A DNA stretch of 64,000 nucleotides from Hypholoma sublateritium FD-334 SS-4 (Eukaryota > Basidiomycota > Agaricomycetes > Agaricales > Strophariaceae): positions 1 through 64,000 of the forward strand of contig KN817561.1 of assembly GCA_000827495.1 (NCBI GenBank). The letters are read 5' to 3'. Below the pieces are notes generated by a model. The model was not told where the DNA came from and ran no database searches. It saw nothing but the letters and a program-made list of their open reading frames with translations. A program made the position numbers and the translations under genes. Positions 56,482 to 64,000 of the stretch are shown in pieces. Within the stretch, counting starts at the first letter, position 1, and the number at the start of each line of letters is the position of its first letter.

Positions 56482-57254
56482 GACAGCACGCTGCCAGGGA
56501 GATGAAGAGGGCCTAGAGATGACGTTGTTTCGGACAGCCGCAGATGCAGAGGGTAGCGTTGAAGTTGTCGGTCCGCGAAGGTACAGTGAAAACAGGGATG
56601 AGAGCACCGATACCGACAGGGGAGGGGTCCCTCGGAATGAATGAACTTGCAAAGGAAAGCACCCAGATGCAAGCCGTTGTGGAGGGTCCGTTCCGCCTGC
56701 CTTGTAAGCACACAATGCAGGAGGGCCGGGACGGAAGGACTCTGCGATGGAAGCACCCGCCGCAAAGTTGGAGAAGGAAGATAACGCGCGTAGCAAAATC
56801 AACCAAGTTCATTTCGAACTCCGACCATTCAAGCTCCGCCCCAAACTCAAGTCATGCGCGGCGATGACCAGCCACTTCCCTTCAACGCTCATCTGATATC
56901 TGCGCTGGGTGCTCCCACCGCAGGCAACAGATGCGGGGCCGTCTCGGGGGCTGGGCTGGGTGCCCCAGCCATGCCCTCGAGATCCTCGGCGCGTTAGGCC
57001 CTGCATCTATAGAGCTACGCGGCGGCCGATGGGGCCTATGCCCTCGTCAAATTCGAAATTACCCCGCCTGGGGACACAATTTCCGACACATATATACTCT
57101 GATTTACCAGCATGCTTCCTGGGCCAGTCAGGGGCTTATCTCGTGTGCTTAAGAGCGCGTCTTCATTCCTGTTACGCAGTCAGACCGCCCCCACGCAACC
57201 CAGACGCAAAGGTGAGCACCATACGTATCTGGTTCTGTGTATCATCCTGATTCC
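56482..57254. other. Divergent region inside the CACTA element
   Basis: About 770 bp upstream of the transposase (minus) and of the small plus-strand frame. GC-richer than the flanks, with several open frames that lack family motifs. Probably a promoter region for both sides. Confidence 0.4.
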
Positions 57255-57587
57255 ATGCCACAGAATCAATACCTATTCTCGATGGACAGCGCCGTTAAAC
57301 CAGAACCTGTCGCACTGGCCATTCCAGCGCCGGCCCCCGCACCCTTGCCACCTAACCACACTCCGGAGCACACCGACTCGGAGATGGAAGATGACACCGA
57401 CAGCGAACAGTACCTCGACGAAATCGTCGCGAAGGTCCATGACCTTCTGGTGCTTCTGCGTAATTCCCGGGCCAAGGAAGTTGAGAGACGGCGCAAGCAG
57501 GACAGGCAGCTTGAGCGGGCACGTACACGCCTTCGCCTTTTGGACAGTCAAATTCGCAATGCACTCCGCAGTGCACAACCCAAATAA
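57255..57587 (+). CDS. Small acidic/coiled-coil protein of the CACTA element
   Basis: Frame of about 110 residues starting MPQNQYLFSMDSAVKPEPVA (an internal ATG at 57282 is equally possible). Pro/Ala-rich start, acidic centre (SEMEDDTDSEQYLDEIVAK), then a basic helix (AKEVERRRKQDRQLERARTR) and stop TAA. It could be a small DNA- or protein-binding factor; no family recognised. A possible upstream exon from 57112 does not keep frame, so it was left out. Could be non-coding. Confidence 0.4.
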   Translation: MPQNQYLFSMDSAVKPEPVALAIPAPAPAPLPPNHTPEHTDSEMEDDTDSEQYLDEIVAKVHDLLVLLRNSRAKEVERRRKQDRQLERARTRLRLLDSQIRNALRSAQPK

Positions 57588-57744
57588 ATAGATAGCGTTG
57601 CACAATATAACCGCGTCATTCGTATAGACGTATCGTGCCGTCCTTGACTCTGTGGCCGCGCTCGGTCTGCGCAGAACGTCTGAGCCGAGGTGGTGTGTGC
57701 GTGGGAAAAAGTTTAACGTGCGGAATTTAATAACGCGTCGCGTT

Positions 57745-57963
57745 CGTTGTCTCTCTTCCCCTCATCCACAATCTCCTCGCTGACCAGGGTGCTTACCTGC
57801 CAGCGCCTCTCCCCCGTCGTTGTCTCTCTTCCCCTCATCCACATTTTCCTTGCTGACCAGGGTGCTTACCTGCCAGCGCCTCTCCCCCGTCATTGTCTCT
57901 CTTCCCCTCATCCACATTTTCCTCGCTGACCAGGGTGCTTACCTGCCAGCGCCTCTCCCCCGT
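57745..57963 (+). repeat. Three tandem 73-bp repeats upstream of the large CACTA gene
   Basis: Units start at 57745, 57818 and 57891; each runs from CGTTGTCTCTCTTCCCCTCA (CATTG in the third) to the GCGCCTCTCCCCCGT end, with only a few differences. A degenerate piece follows to about 57990. They are pyrimidine-rich and lie about 120 bp before the large plus-strand gene, so they may be promoter repeats. Confidence 0.85.
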
Positions 57964-58083
57964 CATCCGTATTGCTCGTCAGGGTGTTACCTGGCAAGCA
58001 TCCACGGCTGATCGCATCTTCCTCGCGTCCAAACGTGCTCACTCGTCGTTACTCTCGGGGTAAGTAATGTCTGCCAAACTACA

Positions 58084-61000
58084 GTGACCAATGGCAAACT
58101 AATGTTCAATACCTCAGCGGCCGCACGGTGTTTGCGTCTCGGAACTGCGCATTCCTCAACCATTTCTATCAACCTGTCTACGGTACGTCCAACTCATGAA
58201 TGTCAACAGCCGAAACTAATGTCCCTGCGGCAGATGTCCACCGCCAATACTCCCTCGGTAGACTGGAGTAAGGGAACTATAATCATACAGCGCAGAGCCA
58301 TCTTCTGCTCCCCAAACTGCCAACGCCCCGTCCTGATACCCGACGAATCGAGAGCACGCCATAACCCCTTCGCCACGGCAAGCAGCGCCTCACCTACATC
58401 CTTTCAACCTCTGTGGTGGGATTATAGTCATGGCTGGCTTTCTTTCGTTCCACTTTCGCCATCGTTTCTATTGCTCCCATTCAAGGATCTGTGCTGGCAT
58501 CCGCGGGTGATGCCCACGTCGAAAACCATTACTTTACCCTCCGGTGAGACCAAATCGGAACACCGGTTCCAGGTCCGCAGTGACGACTCCATGCAATGGT
58601 TCGAGACGGAAAAGTGTTTGTCTCGTATGGCTGAAGGCCTCCGCCTGTTCTTCCATATTCCCGGCACCGTACCTCCCCTTCCATCTAGTTTTGGGCTGGA
58701 TGGTATGCATCAATCCGAAAAAGTTGCCGTGCGTTGCATTAACGAATGCCGCAAAGCCTTCGTGGTCTGGATAGGGTTCCTTTCATATTTGATTGCACAG
58801 ACCACTCGGCCAGAGTTCAGGAAAATACAAACCTCGCCTTTGCCAGCCTGGTATCAGGCACTACTTGACAAGGAGTTTCAGCGTCCTTGGCTCGATGGCA
58901 TTTCCAGTTCAACGGTTTGCTCATTTGACGCCAACACGGCTCGAAGCGGTGTGATCTTGCCTTACCCCAATAACGATCGTCATCAACCGAACATGGAGTG
59001 GTTTTTAAACCATCACATCCCGTGTTGGTACCGGCTCACTCGACACACGGAGGACCATTTCCGGACGGATCCTTTCCTCAAAACACTAATCCCTCCTGCT
59101 GATAAGCTGCAGAGCGCATTAACACTGCTGTTTGCTGAACCTCGAATGCCTCTGGTGGCGTATGTTTTCAAGAGCTATAACTTTTTTGAGTGGGGGGACT
59201 ATGCTCTACAAGCCCGGAAATTATTGGATATGAGGAGTACGCCTTCGCCGGTGCTGGACATATGTGGAGCCGAAATTTACCGCCGACGGAATGACCCCCG
59301 AGCCAACCCCAACTGGGATGATCCAGACGTGCGCAAGAAGCTGTTGGCCGAAATGGATGCTATTCTGGCTGATCGCGAGGCTCAGCTGCGGGAGCAAATA
59401 TCGGCTAGTCAAACATTCATTCAGCAAGGAATGATTGCCCGAGATGCTTTCGACGGGGCTCACACCTCTCTGCATGAGAACTGGGCGGCATTTTTCGAGA
59501 AACGTGCGGCACGGGAAGCCGAGCTCCTCCGAACCGAGTCTGCGCAAGCTCGCCAGGCTCGCCTTTCACGTCAAAAGCAACGCCCGACAAAGAAATGCAG
59601 GATGTACGTTTGGGAGAAGGTCGAGACTTCGGGGGGTGGATATCTATATGCCCGAACTTTGGCCACACAGTCGGACCACTCTAGTTTGCTCCGACAGTAC
59701 AGCGAGACCCAAACCATGTACTATGCTCGAACGGGAGAATGGGACTTCTTTGAAGAATTCGACCCTAAATTCCAGACCCGCGAGCCTCTTGCCGATCTGC
59801 ATGAGAACGACTCCGATGATCCAGATGACATTAGCGCCGACCATGCCTGGCCAGCTCCCGAGGTCACGAGGAACGAGTTTACACCGTCAGTTAACGACGC
59901 GCTGGAGGAGCAACCCAGCACCCCACCAGCCAGCGACGCGAGGGAGGAGCGCGCCATTATCCCGCCAGTTAACCCCACGAGGGATGAGCGCATCGAACCG
60001 TGGGCGGCCACTTTGGAAGAGACGGTGTACTCACATTTCTTCACTAACACTGATGTTGATCGCTATTCGCCGCAGTCGCCTACGCAAAGTACAATCGAGG
60101 GGGGCAGAGTGGGAGAGGATGAACGCATCATTGAGAGAGCTCAGCTCCAGTTTGGATTCGTGCCCCCTGTGGGCGATAAGACGTTTCCGTCCGTGTCACT
60201 ACAGTGGAGGGAAGTCGTTCGCATACTGGGCTCAACGGGGGGCGACACAGTCCCTGCCATGCAACAAGTCGCTTTGCGAAACTTCTTCATGCACCTCCGA
60301 GATGGCGCAGTACTCCCTACCGACCTAGACGACCTCTGCCGATCCAATCACTGGTATCTCATGACGAGGTTACGGGACATGCCGTTTACCTGTGTGGATG
60401 GCTGGTACATCTTCTTTGCGCTACGTTCATCAACAGCAACGTGGTACTTGGGCGTCGGCAATCCAGCTGCCGTGTTGTACATCTTGAGGCTCTTGGCCAC
60501 CTATCCAGATCAATATTCAACCTTCACGCTGGCATCACATCTAGTTCGTGCTGGTGTACGTTTCCGTACGTTTGAGCATATGGCCAAGGTCAACTTTTGC
60601 AGACTGGATGAACCGTTCCAGCCCACAATGTACCGGCCTGAGGGATATGAATTCACAGCCGACGACTTCCAGGCATCGCTTCTCCAGACCTCCGCTTTCT
60701 TATACACCAATCAAGGACGTGCAGCACTGTTAAAGGGTGGAATTATTGGCCGTATTGCCCATGAATATCTCGACCCGGACCACGCATTGGATGGTCCCTC
60801 CCTCGAGGCAACATTCTGCCACAATGGACTCTGCGTGGATGCGCAAGATGGCCAACACGACTTCTGGGACGATGATCTCACCGAAAATGAACAAGCAATA
60901 ATATGCGGCACCTACCTTATGTATACGGGTAAGTAACTTACGCAAAGTATTTTTTCTCATAACTAATTACTATATCTACAGGTTCCGGTGACCAGATTAA

Positions 61001-61250
61001 AAAAGTTTCCTGGTTTCCGTCTGCGGCGGCTTGGGAGGGTACGTCCTACGATTCGTTGGAATGGACACCCAAATGCGAGGAGCTGTTCCAACAAATCCTC
61101 GACAATGTGCGGGCGGGGAAATACCAACCTCGCTCGGCGAGCAAGTGGCGCGACAGACTTCGCGATGTCAAGATCCCTCGTGTAGTATACGAAAAGAACC
61201 ATACCAGGGCCACTACCTTTTTGCAGATACATGGTCCAGCCCCCTTGTAA
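58084..61250 (+). CDS. Large CACTA-encoded protein of unknown function
   Basis: About 990-1,040 residues. The main frame runs to 60936 and is joined over an intron (GTAAGTAACTT..CTACAG) to an exon reading SGDQIKKVSWFPSAAAWEG, ending TAA at 61250. The first ATG of the open frame is at 58084, but 58087-58230 contains likely introns; ATG 58234 (MSTANTPSVDWSKGTIIIQR) follows a splice acceptor and may be internal or the true start. Conserved-looking segments: WHPRVMPTSKTITLPSGETK, QVRSDDSMQWFETEKCLSRM, NECRKAFVVWIGFLSYLIAQ. A Thr/Pro/Glu linker with three degenerate repeats (NEFTPSVNDALEEQ type) spans about 59870-60000. A Cys/His pair in FCHNGLCVDAQDGQHD near the end. Likely element-encoded; role unknown. 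Confidence 0.7.
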
Positions 61251-61397
61251 ATTTCTTGTGAGTTCTTTCCATTGAAAACTTGCTTATTACTTACTGCTTT
61301 CCAGTGTCATCTTATAGTACATGTCCTGAGCATTTGTAATATATATGTGTGGGCGCTTTGGCCCTTCTATATCTATGGTGCTGCCTAAGTGTCTACC

Positions 61398-62514
61398 TCA
61401 AACCCATCGCGCTCCGGTGAGGCGCTTCTGCTTAGTGATCTGGTTGTAGTTGTCACGAAGGAGGCTGGAGCGTTGCTCATCAGGCTCCATGTAAGAACCG
61501 TCCGGTGAGTCAATATGGCGCAGATATGGAGGGCGATTCTTGCCAGTAGGGTAAGGCGGGTGCACGGCATCGAGAGTAACACGCTGGTCAAAGGTGAGCA
61601 CGTTGCTATTTGAAAACAAACTCCAGACACTTACGGAGACACATCTGGTCCAGTCGTAAAGCCGGTTGCGAAGATCCGTGTCGCGTTCGAGGCGTGCAGC
61701 TGAGGATACAAGTTCGAGGATAAGTGTGCGGGGCTGCCAGAAAACAAGGCCATCCCAGGCAAACTGGATCCAGTCGGGCGCCTCCCGGGTAACCCTAGCG
61801 CCCTGGAAAGTGGTGAGGGTGACGGCGGGGCAATTTTCGAATATGCGAGAGAATGCAGCCTCACGAGGGAGTTCTACTTGAAGGACTAAGAAAAACTTGG
61901 TCTCCTCGTCCAGCATGTCCCAGGTGCCGCCGGGGATCAAGGTCTCTCCGAGGTAAGGCTTTCTGGCGGGAGGGAAAGTCCTGTTGCCGGGCTTTCATAG
62001 GGTGAGTCAAATGCATGGTTTTATTGAGTAATATAACAAAGTGACTTACTGGGTCTGTAAGCACAGACAATGCACATCGGACCTGGTTGCTGGTGAGCAG
62101 GTAGGTGGGGTCGGTGGCACTGCCCTTGACTCCCTCAGGTGTGACAACGCGCTTCGTCCTCAGGCCCTTCTTGATCCATTGCCCATAGGCAGTTTCCTTG
62201 TGGAAACTGGGTGCGTCGATGAGCTTGAGGCCGGGGGCCAGGATTGACAATTGCTTTTGTTTTGGTAAGTACATGACAGACTTTCGAGAACAACAGAAAA
62301 ACGCACTCTTAGACCGTTGTGCGCAGGAGGCTCCGGGGACACTGGTGAGGTGGATGGGGAACGATCCTCTGATGCGGAATGCTCCTCGGGCGCAGAGGAG
62401 TTCCAGGATGCAGGTAAGACACGCTTCTAGTAGTTTGTTAGTTCATAGGTACTTGTTATATTATCAATAACGTTAACAGCTTACACGTTTGGACGGGACT
62501 GTGACTTGGGGCAT
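61398..62514 (-). CDS. Fifth CACTA gene, unknown function
   Basis: About 280-300 residues in about five exons. Start MPQVTVPSKR at 62514, next to the right terminus; then KRVLPASWNSSAPEEHSASE (Ser/Glu/Pro-rich), QLSILAPGLKLIDAPSFHKE with YGQWIKKGLRTKRVV, LLTSNQVRCALSVLTDP / GNRTFPPARKPYLGETLIPG, GTWDMLDEETKFFLVLQVEL and VTREAPDWIQFAWDGLVFWQ, then an exon to TGARWV, stop at 61398. All five joins keep frame with good GT/AG sites, which supports a real gene. No known domain recognised. The start lies about 400 bp from the right end, so subterminal repeats may act as its promoter. Confidence 0.65.
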
Positions 62515-62911
62515 TTTGAACGGAGAGATCGTGTAAAAGCAAGGTATCTATTTATTTATCTCTTTCCTAGGGGCCTTGTACCTCCGGCAACTGCTCCGGA
62601 AGAGCAACTACCAATCTCACCTATCTACCATGCTGATATATGGTACTTCTGATATTTCATGGTATGAAATTCCATCGATCATCCAATATATTTCCTCGGA
62701 TTGTTGGGCTATCGGTATAGTAATCCGACACCCCGGATTTCTCAAACATCGTGCTACCGATAATTAGGATGGTCAAATAATCACAACGATCAAGGGCCAT
62801 GATTTTCATTTAATTTATAGGTGGACTATCTACCTATGGATTGTTACGATTGTTTGGACGATTGTTTGGATTGTAGAACAATCATAACAATCCATGCCCA
62901 TGTTAATTACA

Positions 62912-62926
62912 GCTCAAAACGCAGTG
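62912..62926 (-). repeat. CACTA right terminal inverted repeat
   Basis: GCTCAAAACGCAGTG, exact reverse complement of 50122-50136, followed by the target duplication AGT (62927-62929). GATTGTT-type subterminal repeats run from about 62838 inward of this end. Confidence 0.92.
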
Positions 62927-63005
62927 AGTATTCTACTTTCAAAATATTTCAATGATGGCAGATTGCATAACAATTAATATCATCTTCTCATGGTACACGT
63001 CTTTG

Positions 63006-63435
63006 CACTAACGACGGGCGCTTATTTTACTTTCTATATCCGTAGCTCGACTGACAAGACTTGAATATCTAATCTACTCGACGATATCATAAGCACCATC
63101 CGAAACGCGCCCTGGGAACGGGAGCCGAGTTAGTTGATGATGTCCCTGACCATACTAAGGGTCGCCCGAGAGCGGGACATAGTACCCAAGTAGGTATCCC
63201 TCGTTTTCTTATGCTTTTTTCACTCAAATATTCTTCCAGTGGGACAGAATGGTCTATATTCCAATGCTACACCACAAACGAGGTGAATTGTCCCGTATTG
63301 GGGCGTCAGACCCTCCGACACCAGGTCCTGGGAATGGGACTAAAGATAGCTACCGAACGATATTCGCTTACCGCATTGTCATGATGGGGGTTCGAAATCT
63401 GAAATGAAGCTTGCAGTGGTCGCCGACCGTATATA
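63006..63435 (-). repeat. 430-bp inverted repeat, right arm
   Basis: Reverse complement of 48284-48713 with one mismatch over most of its length. It lies 77 bp outside the right CACTA target duplication, whereas the left arm is 1.4 kb from the left end, so the arms are not part of the CACTA element itself. Confidence 0.9.
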
Positions 63436-64000
63436 CCAAAATATGCTGTGCACCCCCCGACTCGAGGGTGATGAGGAGCGCCCTGGCCCACAGCCTTGAT
63501 ACCACTGCTTCAAGTTTGCATTTTTGACTAGATAAGCACCATTCAACCACAAAATATCATATTTGTTTTATTGTCTTCTCACTCCGTCACTGATCCTGTC
63601 AGATCTCGCAGCGTACAATATACTTACGCGTTGACCCTGATATTGATCAGCCCAGACAATTTTTCAATCGGTACAAGAGGTTTATAATCGCGCACGAAGC
63701 GCGATTTTGTACGACGTTCTGCCAACCTGCACGACATGCCTGCCCCCACATTCCATGTGGAATATATCTGGGAATGTTTGCGGAGCATGGGGGCAGAGAG
63801 GGGCAGAGAGTGTTTCGGCTAACCAGGCTGTGCAATTTGGCGATCCCCTCGCGTTCGGACCTTTGATGGATAATTGTCATATCCCCTTCGAACCGGCTGA
63901 TGGCAAGCGCGAAAGCTATAAAAGCCAGGAGGAATTCCCAGATGATTCCCCAAGTGCCTGGTGCATCTTCACAGCTTCGTGCAAACTCAGTGAGTCCGTT
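63436..64000. other. Right-edge region, no gene resolved
   Basis: Open frames are short and without motif. The sequence becomes GC-richer after 63650 and ends in what looks like a promoter and 5' region of a gene that would start beyond the window. Confidence 0.4.
63917..63923 (+). promoter_or_regulatory. Possible TATA box of a gene beyond the right edge
   Basis: TATAAAA in a GC-rich context (GCGAAAGCTATAAAAGCC) followed within 75 bp by C/T/A-rich sequence like a fungal transcription start. The gene itself is outside the window. Confidence 0.3.

Larger units (their letters stand above)
50122..62926. mobile_element. Complete 12.8-kb CACTA (EnSpm-type) transposon
   Basis: Perfect 15-bp terminal inverted repeats: CACTGCGTTTTGAGC at 50122-50136 and GCTCAAAACGCAGTG at 62912-62926. 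They begin CACTG, as in many CACTA elements, and are flanked by a 3-bp duplication AGT (50119-50121 and 62927-62929). Subterminal repeats of GATTGT(T) crowd both ends (for example 62838-62872 and around 50448-50463). Inside are a Tnp2 transposase on minus (56481-52728), a coiled-coil gene on plus (50807-52627), a small plus-strand frame (57255-57587), a large plus gene (58084-61250) and a minus gene (62514-61398). Intact ends and open frames suggest recent insertion and possible autonomy. Confidence 0.92.

Noticed and set aside
57745..57963. CRISPR-like array
   Set aside because: The units are contiguous 73-bp tandem repeats without unique spacers, in a eukaryotic genome.

Overview
The window looks like nuclear DNA of an Agaricomycete-type basidiomycete. 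Genes are cut by many short introns (about 48-70 bp, GT..AG). FunK1 kinases, MYND-finger proteins, F-box/LRR-like proteins and Tnp2 (CACTA-type) transposases are abundant, and single-copy fungal housekeeping genes lie between them. All gene calls come from reading translated exons and joining them at GT/AG sites by eye, so exon edges are approximate unless stated.

Layout. 0.3-8.8 kb (minus): a three-gene mobile cassette with a Tnp2-like transposase, a FunK1 kinase carrying a possible nuclease-fold N-terminal region, and a coiled-coil protein with a possible HMG-like tail. 9.3-13.0 kb: two convergent MYND paralogs with a 212-bp MITE-like element between them. 13.2-16.6 kb: a large TPR / two-CCCH-finger / triple amidotransferase-like protein. 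16.7-26.2 kb: RING protein, NGG1/ADA3 (SAGA), an RPA34-like RNA polymerase I subunit, an SLC41-type Mg2+ transporter and a secreted PL14-type polysaccharide lyase. 26.4-30.5 kb: tandem F-box genes, one of them decayed. 30.9-33.6 kb: DOPA 4,5-dioxygenase-like protein and a secreted chitin deacetylase. 35.1-38.9 kb: translesion polymerase REV1.

From 39.7 kb nearly everything is mobile DNA. A second copy of the transposase-FunK1-coiled-coil cassette (39.7-47.8 kb) has the same order, orientation and intron layout but a clearly diverged protein sequence. Next come a pair of 430-bp inverted repeats (48.3 and 63.4 kb, one mismatch between them). Inside that pair sit a second MITE-like element (49.5 kb) and a complete 12.8-kb CACTA transposon (50122-62926) with 15-bp perfect terminal inverted repeats starting CACTG and a 3-bp target duplication (AGT). 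The CACTA carries a Tnp2 transposase and three or four further genes that look intact.

The most unusual content is the twice-occurring cassette that links a transposase, a FunK1 kinase and a possible DNA-binding protein. The two copies are too diverged to be a recent duplication, yet they keep the same three genes. This suggests that the kinase and the third protein are standing parts of a mobile element family and not chance neighbours. Its termini could not be found by eye.
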